Assembly (NCBI GenBank): GCA_010365215.1
Contig: JAAFGT010000022.1
Span: forward strand, 1 to 49,592
DNA from: Acidipila sp.
GTDB lineage: Bacteria > Acidobacteriota > Terriglobia > Acidiferrales > UBA7541
Direction: 5' to 3'
DNA: 49,592 nt
Part shown: positions 26,641 through 34,545 of the stretch, piece by piece
How the letters are laid out: each line of letters begins with the position of its first letter
Position numbering within the stretch: position 1 is the stretch's first letter
The notes under the pieces: model-generated
The model's database searches: none
What the model was told of the DNA's origin: nothing
Seen by the model: only the letters and a program-made list of their open reading frames with translations
Program-made: the position numbers and the translations under genes

Positions 26641-28827
26641 TTATTGCTGAGGGCTGACTTCGAGCAGCAGGTAACCGGTGAACTGTACGGCAATCCGCAG
26701 CCGCGGGCTGGTGACCGTGCCCAGCTCTTTGCCATTGGCATAATCGAACACGCGGAATCTTCCCCTCTTGAGTCCGCGCAAATCGAGTTCCCCTTTCCAC
26801 GGTTTATCCGGCTGCGATGCAAAGAAAGCAAAATAAGTCTTCTCATGCTGCTGGATCACGTAGCCTTCGGGGTCGTCGAATCCGGTCACGTAGAGATTCT
26901 GGAACTCCCCCTGTGAAAGCATCAAGTCGTTGTAAATTTTCAGCCACTTCTTGTAGCCGGCGTCATCCGCGCCGGCGGACCTGTTGAATCTCGCGCCAAC
27001 AACTGCTCCAAGTCCGACCGTCGAAGCGAATTCGCCCCCCAGGTCTTCACGGGAGCCCGTGCCTTCGATCGTGTTTGCCGAGACCGCAGCCGCAGGCCCC
27101 AGCAGCGCTTTGTACATTTTGATCCCGTGCCGCACCTGCGGGCTGCCCGCCGGGCCTCCCGTTTCAACCTTATTCACGTACGGCAGCCAGGCAAAATTCG
27201 GCGGCGTTCCACCGGAAGCGATAGTTACGGCGCCCTCGGGCCGCAAGCTTTTAACCGTCAGCAGAATCTGCTTGTGGACTTCAGCAATCGCCCGCTGCGA
27301 ATCCTGCGGGGATTTGTGATGGTGCGCCGGATTGTGGCAGTCCGGCACGGTGTATACATCCTCCAGCCGCAGCCCATCGAATCCCCACGTCTGAATGAAA
27401 CGCACCACCGCTTGTTTGATGTACTCCTGGACTTCCGGCACTGCCGGACAGAGTGCCGCCAGGTTGTGCCCGGTCCGCGCATGATGCCCGCTCTTATCCA
27501 GCACCAGCCATTCCGGATGATCCTTCGCCACGCGCGCGCCGCCGCTCTTCCTGCCGGCTTCTCCGTCTTCCACCGCCAGCGGCGTCCAGCTAAGCCCGGC
27601 AAGAATTCCCTGCCTGTGCAGGCCGGTCACCAGTTCCTGTATCGCCTCCGCGGAAAAAGTTTCGCCGCGAGGCTGCCAGTCTCCAGACGCTCCGAACCAT
27701 TTGCCGGCCAGCGTCACCCAGCGAACGTTCAACGCCTTCAGCTGCGGAATCCTCGCCGCTATTTGCGCAGGTGCCGCGCCGGCATCGTCCGCGCGTGCGA
27801 CCCATTCCGCGCCGTAGGCCGCGCTGCCTGGCTTGGCCGGCGGCGAACCCTGGCGGCTCATCACCTGCGCATACAGGCTCAACGGTTCGAAATAATCTCC
27901 CGTATAAGTAGCCACGAAACTGCGCGGCGTCGAATATTGCTCGTGCGATTTCAGTCGCGCGCCGGGTTCCACCTCCATGTAGGTCTCCACGACTCCGTCA
28001 GGGAATGTGTGCACCGGAAAAGCCACGGCTTGTGAGAGCGGCTCCACGTGCCCGATGGCCAGGCCCAGAGTTGCGGTCCACAATGCCACCACGGGCACCC
28101 CGCCTCCGACGCTGCCCAGTTCGCCTTTTACCGCCACCGGCGAAGCCATCACGTTTCGTTGAGAAAAACCGATGGGAATCGGGAACACGGCGTCGCGTTC
28201 CGCTTCCATGCTGGCTCCATGAAATGACCAGAACGCATTGCGTTGCCCACTGACAACCACAATCGACGCGTCCAGCCGGTGTCTCTGCGCCTGAATGCGA
28301 TCCAGGCGAATATCCGCAGTCCCCAGATTCAGGTAGGTCAACTGTTCCACGGCCATATTGGGAAAATCATCGAAAACTTCCAGCGCCAAAGTCTTTTCGA
28401 TCTGTTTCGACATGCTGCGCGCTTTCACCTCCACGCGTTTTCCCAGCTTCCCAATCTTGCTCCGTACGTCGTACTCCTTGTGGCTCTTGAAGTCGTAGAC
28501 AAAATCGCTCACTTCTTTTCCGTCTACCCACAGCTTGTCGCCCCACGACGCGGCGCCCGCCTCCTGCTGTTCGATGGAAAATCGCCGCGAGGTCCGCTTC
28601 TGAATCTGGTAGGCCTGAACGTATCCCGAGGGCCAGATGTCATATTCCGCGCCCGGCAGCCGCGTCACAACCGGCGAGGCGCGCTCCGCGGTCACCGATA
28701 CCGCGCTGATTTTATTTTCTTCCTGGGATCGCGAGCCCCGGCGGCACGCTCCCGAATTGAGGACCAGAACGCCGATCGCGCTCAGGAGCATGGCGCGACC
28801 CGCGCGGAATTTATTCTGCCGAAGCAT
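26641..28827 (-). CDS. Lipoprotein with a glycosidase-like (alpha-galactosidase-type) barrel
   Basis: The protein has 728 residues. A lipoprotein signal ends in LVLNSGAC (lipobox). Beta-rich regions occupy ~25-330. A TIM-barrel-like part follows: VRWVTLAGKWFGASGDWQPR, GILAGLSWTPLAVE, WGFDGLRLEDVY (where clan GH-D enzymes keep their catalytic Asp after GFD) and a small beta domain at the end (GYVIQQHEKTYFAFFAS). The layout recalls GH36-type alpha-galactosidases. The start at 28827 is chosen for the signal peptide; a frame reaching 29136 would bury it. Substrate unknown. Confidence 0.65.
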   Translation of the reverse strand: MLRQNKFRAGRAMLLSAIGVLVLNSGACRRGSRSQEENKISAVSVTAERASPVVTRLPGAEYDIWPSGYVQAYQIQKRTSRRFSIEQQEAGAASWGDKLWVDGKEVSDFVYDFKSHKEYDVRSKIGKLGKRVEVKARSMSKQIEKTLALEVFDDFPNMAVEQLTYLNLGTADIRLDRIQAQRHRLDASIVVVSGQRNAFWSFHGASMEAERDAVFPIPIGFSQRNVMASPVAVKGELGSVGGGVPVVALWTATLGLAIGHVEPLSQAVAFPVHTFPDGVVETYMEVEPGARLKSHEQYSTPRSFVATYTGDYFEPLSLYAQVMSRQGSPPAKPGSAAYGAEWVARADDAGAAPAQIAARIPQLKALNVRWVTLAGKWFGASGDWQPRGETFSAEAIQELVTGLHRQGILAGLSWTPLAVEDGEAGRKSGGARVAKDHPEWLVLDKSGHHARTGHNLAALCPAVPEVQEYIKQAVVRFIQTWGFDGLRLEDVYTVPDCHNPAHHHKSPQDSQRAIAEVHKQILLTVKSLRPEGAVTIASGGTPPNFAWLPYVNKVETGGPAGSPQVRHGIKMYKALLGPAAAVSANTIEGTGSREDLGGEFASTVGLGAVVGARFNRSAGADDAGYKKWLKIYNDLMLSQGEFQNLYVTGFDDPEGYVIQQHEKTYFAFFASQPDKPWKGELDLRGLKRGRFRVFDYANGKELGTVTSPRLRIAVQFTGYLLLEVSPQQ

Positions 28828-29129
28828 GGTCACTTCGCCATCCCTTTGCCAGCGCGGCTTATGGGAGCTGATTCCATCAAGGCGGGTTTGCACTCCTTTT
28901 TGAAGCGGCAGTTTACGCTTTTTTGTCTCTGGCAGAGGACTGAATTCTACGATGATCGCACAAGTTTGCCCAAGTCTACGCCGCCAGTCCCCCGCCGGGC
29001 CAGGCAATCTTAACCGGTTCCGTATTCTCGCCCATGCAAACAAGTAATCCAATCTTCCGTCGTTTGCGTACTCCCAGTGTGCACCATCAGTGCGCGTTAC
29101 AAGACTAGTGAGAAAAGGATAGAAACGAA
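28828..29129. other. 302-base divergent intergenic region
   Basis: The region separates the minus-strand lipoprotein gene from the plus-strand fasciclin gene. On the minus strand TTGGGC (28968-28973) and TAGAAT (28944-28949), 18 bases apart, form a possible promoter for the lipoprotein gene. I see no clear plus-strand promoter and no gene here. Confidence 0.35.
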
Positions 29130-29684
29130 ATGACAAAACGAATTCTGCTGGCCTTAGCCCTGGTTACCACGCTCTCCTCTGCGGTCTCTGCTCATGCTCA
29201 AAAGGACCCCATGGTGGGCGGAGCCGCTATGTACTCGACAAAAGACATCGTCGACAACGCCGTCAATTCGGCCGATCACACCACCCTGGTGGCTGCGGTC
29301 AAGGCTGCCGGTTTGGTAGACACCCTGAAGAGCGCCGGACCCTTCACCGTTTTCGCACCCACCAATGAAGCGTTTGCCAAGCTGCCTGCCGGAACCGTAG
29401 ACACACTGCTGAAGCCCGAAAACAAGGCCATGCTCTCCAAGATCCTCACTTACCACGTTGTGGCCGGAAGATTGAGCGCCTCAGATATCAAGAAAATGAT
29501 TAAGGCAGGCAACGGCTCGGCGAAACTTATGACCGTCAGTGGCGGCACCTTGACCGCCGGGATGCAGGGCAAAAATATCGTCCTGACCGATGAAAAGGGC
29601 GGCACTTCCACTGTCACCATCGCCAATGTGTTTCAGTCCAACGGCGTGATTCACGTGGTTGATTCGGTCGTCCTCCCCAACTAG
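29130..29684 (+). CDS. Secreted fasciclin-domain protein
   Basis: The protein has 184 residues: a signal peptide (ILLALALVTTLSSAVSAHA) and a single FAS1 domain with the usual blocks DHTTLVAAVKAAGLVDTL, GPFTVFAPTNEAFAKLP, LTYHVVAGRLSA and the final NGVIHVVDSVVLP. FAS1 proteins act in adhesion or in the extracellular matrix. AAGGAT precedes the ATG. A strong hairpin follows the stop, so the gene is a single transcription unit. Confidence 0.92.
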   Translation: MTKRILLALALVTTLSSAVSAHAQKDPMVGGAAMYSTKDIVDNAVNSADHTTLVAAVKAAGLVDTLKSAGPFTVFAPTNEAFAKLPAGTVDTLLKPENKAMLSKILTYHVVAGRLSASDIKKMIKAGNGSAKLMTVSGGTLTAGMQGKNIVLTDEKGGTSTVTIANVFQSNGVIHVVDSVVLPN

Positions 29685-29707
29685 CTCTCTGTTCACTCTC
29701 CACCGTT

Positions 29708-29750
29708 CGCAAACCCGGTTGCGCTGCGTCGAGCAGCCGCCGGGTTTGCG
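29708..29750 (+). terminator. Hairpin after the fasciclin gene
   Basis: A perfect 11-bp stem (CGCAAACCCGG/CCGGGTTTGCG) encloses a second stem GCTGC/GCAGC. The tail (GAATAATTT) is only moderately T-rich. It lies 24 bases after the stop codon. Confidence 0.7.
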
Positions 29751-29827
29751 GAATAATTTCACTCTGCTTTATCCTGCAGCTTTTTAATGTAGCGCTGATC
29801 TTCAGGCCTGCATCTTTTCGCATTCGA

Positions 29828-29856
29828 TTGACACTTCCCCCCTCCCTGCCTAGAAT
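29828..29856 (+). promoter_or_regulatory. Near-consensus sigma-70 promoter of the sigma-54 activator
   Basis: TTGACA (29828-29833) and TAGAAT (29851-29856) are exactly 17 bases apart. The predicted transcript starts about 12 bases before the ATG at 29875, leaving little room for a ribosome site. Confidence 0.75.
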
Positions 29857-29874
29857 CTCCGCTCACCCCGGGTC

Positions 29875-31263
29875 ATGCCTCCCGCCTCCACACTTGCGAA
29901 GGTCGTGATTGTCGCGGAAAACGCGACGATGCGCCGCGATCTCGCCTCCGCTCTGCGCGATGAGTTCGAGCCTTTCGAAGCGGGGGACACCGCCGCCGCC
30001 ATTCCCTTACTCGAGGAACACCTCCCCGAGCTGCTTCTCTGGGATCTCCGGCCTCGCGCGTCCGGCTTGCGGGAATGCGTCGAGTTGCTCGACGCCCTCC
30101 GCGAGAGCGACCTCGACACTTTGGTCATCGTCCTCAGCACTGACGCCAAAAAAACAACCGCCCTGCAATTGATGGATGCCGGGGCTTACGATTATTTCGT
30201 ACAGCCGGTGGACCTCGATGTACTCCGGCCCATCCTCAACCGCGCCGTGGAAAAGTTGCGCACCGAGCGCGAAAATCGCATCCTGCGCGACCAGCTCCGC
30301 CGCAAGGACTCCCTGGGCGGCATCATCGGCGGCAGCGAGCCCATGCGCGGCGTGTTCGATTTGATTCGCCGCATTGCCGCCTCCACTACCACCGTTTGTA
30401 TCCGCGGCGAGAGCGGCACCGGCAAGGAACTCGTCGCCCACGCCATCCACGACCTCAGCGACCGCCGCACACGCCCTTTTGTCAGCGTCAATTGTGCGGC
30501 GCTGCCTGAATCACTGATGGAAGCGGAGCTTTTCGGCTATGAAAAAGGCGCGTTTACCGGCGCCGTGGGCACCAAAGAAGGCCGCATCGAGCTCGCTCAT
30601 CGCGGCACGCTGTTTTTGGATGAGATCGGTACTCTCACCCCCATCCTCCAAAGCAAGCTGCTGCGTATCCTGGAAGAGCACAGTCTCATCCGCCTCGGCG
30701 GCAAGCGCGTCATCCGCGTCGATTTTCGCCTGCTTACCGCCACCAATGAGGATCTCGAAGAGCTGGTCCGTCAGCAGCGCTTCCGCGAAGACCTGTACTA
30801 CCGCATTCACGTGATGCCCGTTTACCTGCCGTCGCTGCGCGAGCGTTTGGACGATATCCCCCTGCTCCTGGACCACTTCGTCCGGCTTTACTGCGCCGCC
30901 AACCACATGCTGCTCAAGTCCGTAAGCGACGACGCTATGCAAGTCCTCAAGCGCTATCCCTGGCCGGGAAACGTGCGGGAGCTGGAAAACACCGTCCAGC
31001 GCATCGTGCTGATGGCCGATGGGGACGCCATCACCGCCAAAGACCTTCCTAAGGACCTTGTCCAGGCCGCGGGGCGTGAGTCGCAAAACCGTTTCCGCAT
31101 CCCTGCCTCCGGCTTTCATCTGGAAAACGAAGTGCTCAACTTTGAGAAACGCTGGGTAGAAGCGGCCCTGCAACAAGCCGATGGCGTCAAGGCGAAAGCC
31201 GCTAAAATGCTCGGCGTCAACAAGGACAAGATGAAGTACCTCTGCCGCAAGCACGACCTCTAA
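29875..31263 (+). CDS. Sigma-54-dependent activator with an altered receiver domain
   Basis: The protein has 462 residues. The receiver (~8-125) keeps Asp57 (LLLWDLRPRASG) but has A14/E15 in place of the acidic pair and Gln110 in place of the conserved Lys (FVQPVD), so its control may be unusual. The AAA+ part has GESGTGKE, GAFTGA (sigma-54 contact), LFLDEIGTL and PWPGNVRELENT. A Fis-type helix-turn-helix ends the protein (KAAKMLGVNKDKMKYLCRKH). It has its own sigma-70 promoter. A -24/-12 promoter and dyad lie just downstream, in front of the small-peptide genes, which are its likely targets. Confidence 0.9.
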   Translation: MPPASTLAKVVIVAENATMRRDLASALRDEFEPFEAGDTAAAIPLLEEHLPELLLWDLRPRASGLRECVELLDALRESDLDTLVIVLSTDAKKTTALQLMDAGAYDYFVQPVDLDVLRPILNRAVEKLRTERENRILRDQLRRKDSLGGIIGGSEPMRGVFDLIRRIAASTTTVCIRGESGTGKELVAHAIHDLSDRRTRPFVSVNCAALPESLMEAELFGYEKGAFTGAVGTKEGRIELAHRGTLFLDEIGTLTPILQSKLLRILEEHSLIRLGGKRVIRVDFRLLTATNEDLEELVRQQRFREDLYYRIHVMPVYLPSLRERLDDIPLLLDHFVRLYCAANHMLLKSVSDDAMQVLKRYPWPGNVRELENTVQRIVLMADGDAITAKDLPKDLVQAAGRESQNRFRIPASGFHLENEVLNFEKRWVEAALQQADGVKAKAAKMLGVNKDKMKYLCRKHDL

Positions 31264-31322
31264 AGGGTCCGGGGTTCGCCGTGGCTGGCACAGGAGGCAG
31301 CAAGGGGAAAAATTGCCCCGGT

Positions 31323-31335
31323 GGAGAAATTCTCC
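31323..31335. promoter_or_regulatory. Inverted repeat, candidate activator binding site
   Basis: GGAGAAATTCTCC is a perfect dyad of six-base arms around one base. It lies about 110 bases upstream of the -24 element of the peptide promoter, a usual distance for enhancer sites of sigma-54 activators. Confidence 0.45.
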
Positions 31336-31430
31336 CCCCTTGGCTCAGCCGACGGTCGGGAGAGCGCGGGCTTAGACGGGTATGTCACGTATTTCCCGTC
31401 ATTTGAGGAACCGCCAGGAAAATCAGCAGT

Positions 31431-31447
31431 TTGGCCTTTCAGATGCA
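31431..31447 (+). promoter_or_regulatory. Candidate sigma-54 (-24/-12) promoter of the peptide genes
   Basis: TTGGC (31431-31435) and ATGCA (31443-31447) put the invariant GG and GC ten bases apart, as sigma-54 requires. The match to TTGGCACG-N4-TTGCA is partial at -24 (three inner bases differ). Transcription would start near 31458, 48 bases before the first peptide gene. Confidence 0.5.
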
Positions 31448-31505
31448 TTAGATAAGGCATCGCCCAGACGGGCTTCACAAAATCTCAGATTCGGAGGGTA
31501 CACAC

Positions 31506-31655
31506 ATGCAAAAGAAAGGAATCGCACTCAAGAAGGGTAAGAAGCTTTCCGGCGCCAAGACGCTTAAGGGCGTCAGCAGCCTGCGCGGCGTAAGCACTCT
31601 TCGCGGCATCAACACCCTGCGCAGCATTAACACCACCCGCGCCACCAAGGCATAA
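31506..31655 (+). CDS. Small basic hexapeptide-repeat peptide 1
   Basis: The product has 49 residues. It opens MQKKGIALKKGKKLSGAKT, a Lys-rich leader-like part, then continues in six-residue units: LKGVSS, LRGVST, LRGINT, LRSINT, TRATKA. The core KKLSGAKTLK is shared in pattern with the two small genes that follow. GGAGGG lies eight bases before the ATG. It is preceded by the -24/-12 promoter and followed by a strong hairpin. I recognise no family. The gene context (M50 protease and HlyD proteins facing it) suggests an exported or processed peptide. Confidence 0.7.
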   Translation: MQKKGIALKKGKKLSGAKTLKGVSSLRGVSTLRGINTLRSINTTRATKA

Positions 31656-31666
31656 ACGGTTTTCGT

Positions 31667-31701
31667 CTCTGGCGAGGCCCGCCCATCCGGCCTCGCCAGA
31701 G
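31667..31701 (+). terminator. Hairpin between peptide genes 1 and 2
   Basis: A perfect 12-bp stem (CTCTGGCGAGGC/GCCTCGCCAGAG) has an 11-base loop. No T-run follows, so it may be a processing or stability element or a partial terminator rather than a full stop. Confidence 0.55.
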
Positions 31702-31829
31702 GCTATACTGCCCGCCAACTTCTAGCGGAAGGCAGCAATCCCATCACCCACGGCAGGACTTTAATTCCTGAGCTATACAGCGAAACAAGTGTTTTGTCCT
31801 CGTGAGTAGGGCTTAAAACAGGAGGCAAT

Positions 31830-31967
31830 ATGACAGCGAAGAAAAGCACCGCAAAGGGCACGGCAAAAAAGAGCAGCAAGCATTCCAGCAAGAAACTCGG
31901 CGGCAGCTCAGCGCTCAAGCACGTGTTGAATCTGAAGCACGTGTTGAATCTGAAAAAGGCGAGGTAA
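31830..31967 (+). CDS. Small basic hexapeptide-repeat peptide 2
   Basis: The product has 45 residues: a Lys/Ser/Thr-rich N-terminal half (MTAKKSTAKGTAKKSSKHSS), the core KKLGGSSALK, then two identical hexapeptides LKHVLN and a final LKKAR. The two hexapeptides are encoded by a perfect 18-bp tandem repeat. AGGAGG lies five bases before the ATG. It has the same plan as peptide 1 although the sequence is otherwise different, which argues that both are real and related. A strong terminator follows 80 bases downstream. Confidence 0.7.
   Translation: MTAKKSTAKGTAKKSSKHSSKKLGGSSALKHVLNLKHVLNLKKAR
31916..31951 (+). repeat. Perfect 18-bp tandem repeat inside peptide gene 2
   Basis: The 18-base unit CACGTGTTGAATCTGAAG, read from any phase, occurs twice in a row and encodes the LKHVLN hexapeptide twice. 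The identity at DNA level points to recent duplication. Confidence 0.85.
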
Positions 31968-32046
31968 TTCAGCGCTCGCATCACCATTTCGGCCAGATAG
32001 GATTCGGCTGGCATTTCGTTCCATCTCTCCAGTAAAATAGAATCGT

Positions 32047-32085
32047 AACGGCCCTCGGACCTTACACGAGGGCCGTTTAATTTTT
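32047..32085 (+). terminator. Rho-independent terminator after peptide gene 2
   Basis: An 11-bp perfect stem (AACGGCCCTCG/CGAGGGCCGTT) with a nine-base loop is followed by TAATTTTT. It separates peptide genes 1-2 from peptide gene 3. Confidence 0.9.
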
Positions 32086-32127
32086 CGAACACAGGAACTC
32101 TCACCTGTGCTTGGGGGAAGGGACCAA

Positions 32128-32256
32128 GTGGGAACCAGAAAAAAGGGCAGCCATATTCCGAAGAAATCGGTCAAAAAGAATCTGGGAACGGTGAAGACTC
32201 TCCGCAACATGGCCACCAAGAGTGAACTGCGAATCGCGCCGTCCATCGGCGAGTGA
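32128..32256 (+). CDS. Small basic peptide 3 of the same group
   Basis: The product has 42 residues, starting at GTG 32128 with AAGGGA five bases upstream. It reads MGTRKKGSHIPKKSVKK, then the core KNLGTVKTLRNMAT and an acidic-ended tail (SELRIAPSIGE). The core aligns without gaps to KKLSGAKTLKGV of peptide 1 and KKLGGSSALKHV of peptide 2, but there is only one hexapeptide unit. It lies after the terminator, so it needs read-through or its own promoter, which I could not identify. It converges on the M50 protease gene. Confidence 0.6.
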   Translation: MGTRKKGSHIPKKSVKKNLGTVKTLRNMATKSELRIAPSIGE

Positions 32257-32358
32257 CTTTGCGTCCGCATCATTTCACCCGGGGGTTGCGCCGCACACGG
32301 GCGGAAACTGACGGACAAGGATCCAGCGCTGAGGGCTTTCTTCAATTGACGCGCTGCA

Positions 32359-34503
32359 TCACCAGATCAGCGATTTGATCCAGCGCCATCCGCCTCGCGC
32401 CCATTGCCAGGCCAGCGGCCGGCGTACTCCATAAATCTTTGCCGTTCCGGTCATGCCCTCGGTCAACGCGCCGTCGGTATTCGAAAACTCCAGAACCACC
32501 GCGAAGTAATTACTAAGTGGCCGGCCCGCGCGCTCCGGCATCTTCTCCGCGGTGACCGGTTCCTCAGCAGCCGCCGCGGGAAGCATGGCGCGCACGCGCC
32601 CGGAAAAAGTCCGGTAAGGATACGCGCGCACGTTCATTTTCACCGTGGCGTGTTCCGCAACGTCCTGCAGCTCCCAGTCGCGCACCAGCACGCGCGCGCG
32701 CGCCGTCGAGCGGTCCGCCAGAATGACGAACAGCTCGCCCTCCGCCAGGTACTCTCCGGCGCGCCGCTCCACTCCCGGCGTGGTCACCACTCCCGCGATA
32801 GGAGCGCGCAGCACCAGCGCGTCGCGTTTGCGCAGCGCCTCCGCCAATTCCACCTTCACCCGCTCGTATTCCGCGGAAAATTTCTGCGCCGCGGTCATGT
32901 CGCCCGCGCCGCTGGCGGCGAGCAGCCCTCGTTCGGCCAGAGCCTTCTCTTCGGTGAGGCTGGCGGCGCGCGCCTCCAGTTGCGCGTTATGCAGCACGCC
33001 CAGCACGGCGCCTGCTTCCACGCGCGCACCCTCGTGCACGCCTTCCTGCTGCAGCACGCCCGGGGCGATGGCGCGAACCTCCGCGCGCGCGCCCGGCTCC
33101 AGCACAAATTCGCTGCCGATTTTTGTAGCCGTGGGAGGCAGCACCAGCAGCAGCCCTGCCGCAGCCACGGCGACGGTCTGCCCGCGCGTCATTTTCCAGG
33201 CCATGAATTTCTCCTTGGCGTGCGGCCAGCCGATGCGGATCGCCGCGGTCACCTTGTTTACGCGTTTGCGCAGCATGAAGTAAAGCGCCGCCGCGGTAGC
33301 CACGTACCCCCAGTCTCCATACCAGCGCACAAACACATTCTTCATGAACGACCCAAAAACGTAGATGATCAGCGCGCTGTATAAGGACGCGCAGATTCCG
33401 TAGGTCAGGAAAATCCGCCGCTTGCGCTTGCTCACCGCCGGCAGTTCCACCTCTTGCCGAAGCACATATCTCTCCACCCACAGCTTCAGGTACTCGAAAG
33501 AATCTTCGCGCAGGTTGTCTACTTCCAGGTATTGCCCCAGCGCGTAGTAGCCGTCGTACTTCATTAGCGGGTTCAAATTGAAAACCAGCCCGGAGACGCC
33601 GGTCAGCAGCAGCAGCTTGTAACCCAGGTCTCCGGTGAACGAACCCGGCGGCGCGAAATACCACACCAGCGTAGCCAGCGCGCAGATCACCATCTCGATC
33701 CATAATCCCGCGAAGATGGTCCACTGGCGCTTGGAAGTCTTGTCGAAAACGTGCATGTCCGTGGTGTCGGTGAAAAACGCCGGCCCGAAATAGATGAGCA
33801 TGAATCCCATCTGCGGCACTTCGCCGCCGAAGTTTTTGCAGGTCAGCCCGTGGCCGAATTCGTGCACGCCGATCACCAGGAACAGCAGCACCCAGAAAAT
33901 CCAGAGGTCGTAAGCTGATTTATTGGAGAAGGTATAAAAAGCGATCGTATCCCGCTGGATGCGCGTCCAGTCGCTGGCCAGTATCACGCCCATCACGAAA
34001 AAGAGAAAAAGCGAGAAGATCACGAACCCGCGCGTGTACATCCAGCGCAGATACGGCAGTATGCGCTCCAGCGTTTCGTCCGGATTCCACGCCGAAAAAT
34101 GAATATAGAGCAGGCTCGAAGTGTTTACCCGTTCCCGCCGCTCCTCACGGATTTTTTCCAGGATGGCCAGGTTTCTTTCCGCCGCGCCGCGCTCCAGGAA
34201 ATTCGGATTGATGCTCTCGATGAATTCCGCCACATCTTCTTCCGTGACCGAACCCTCGCCATGCTCCTGGTTGATGGCCCCGGCGATTTCCGCGTGCGTG
34301 CGCGTGCCGTCGGCCAGCCGCAGCAGGGAGTATTCCAGCGGGCCGTAGCGCGCGAAGGTAAACAACTCGGGGATTTTAATGACGAAGCTGGTCTCGCCGG
34401 CCACCACCTGTTCGCTGATCTGCAGATCGGTGCGCAGCTTGGGGCGGCGCAGCCCTCGCGCCATGCTCACCGAAGTTTTCAGAGTGGTGGGGCCGAAGCG
34501 CAT
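32359..34503 (-). CDS. PqqD-like / M50 metalloprotease / HlyD fusion protein
   Basis: The protein has 714 residues. Residues ~20-105 look like a PqqD-type winged-helix peptide-binding domain (FARYGPLEYSLLRLADGTRT). The membrane protease core has HEFGH (214-218) and NPLMKYDGYY (Asp317), the zinc ligands of M50 site-2 proteases. After further membrane segments, a HlyD/biotinyl-lipoyl-like part (~450-690) carries APIAGVVTTPGVERRAGEYL. Such putative peptide zinc metalloproteases (for example YydH of Bacillus subtilis) occur in peptide-maturation clusters. It is the last gene of a three-gene minus-strand operon and faces the small-peptide genes, its possible substrates. Confidence 0.88.
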   Translation of the reverse strand: MRFGPTTLKTSVSMARGLRRPKLRTDLQISEQVVAGETSFVIKIPELFTFARYGPLEYSLLRLADGTRTHAEIAGAINQEHGEGSVTEEDVAEFIESINPNFLERGAAERNLAILEKIREERRERVNTSSLLYIHFSAWNPDETLERILPYLRWMYTRGFVIFSLFLFFVMGVILASDWTRIQRDTIAFYTFSNKSAYDLWIFWVLLFLVIGVHEFGHGLTCKNFGGEVPQMGFMLIYFGPAFFTDTTDMHVFDKTSKRQWTIFAGLWIEMVICALATLVWYFAPPGSFTGDLGYKLLLLTGVSGLVFNLNPLMKYDGYYALGQYLEVDNLREDSFEYLKLWVERYVLRQEVELPAVSKRKRRIFLTYGICASLYSALIIYVFGSFMKNVFVRWYGDWGYVATAAALYFMLRKRVNKVTAAIRIGWPHAKEKFMAWKMTRGQTVAVAAAGLLLVLPPTATKIGSEFVLEPGARAEVRAIAPGVLQQEGVHEGARVEAGAVLGVLHNAQLEARAASLTEEKALAERGLLAASGAGDMTAAQKFSAEYERVKVELAEALRKRDALVLRAPIAGVVTTPGVERRAGEYLAEGELFVILADRSTARARVLVRDWELQDVAEHATVKMNVRAYPYRTFSGRVRAMLPAAAAEEPVTAEKMPERAGRPLSNYFAVVLEFSNTDGALTEGMTGTAKIYGVRRPLAWQWARGGWRWIKSLIW

Positions 34504-34545
34504 GGGTTAAGCACTCATCTCGATTTCACAGAACTTCGCGGAGCT

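Noticed and set aside
31276-31298. Second sigma-54 promoter beginning TGGCAC
   Set aside because: The -12 part does not place GC at the required ten-base distance from GG.
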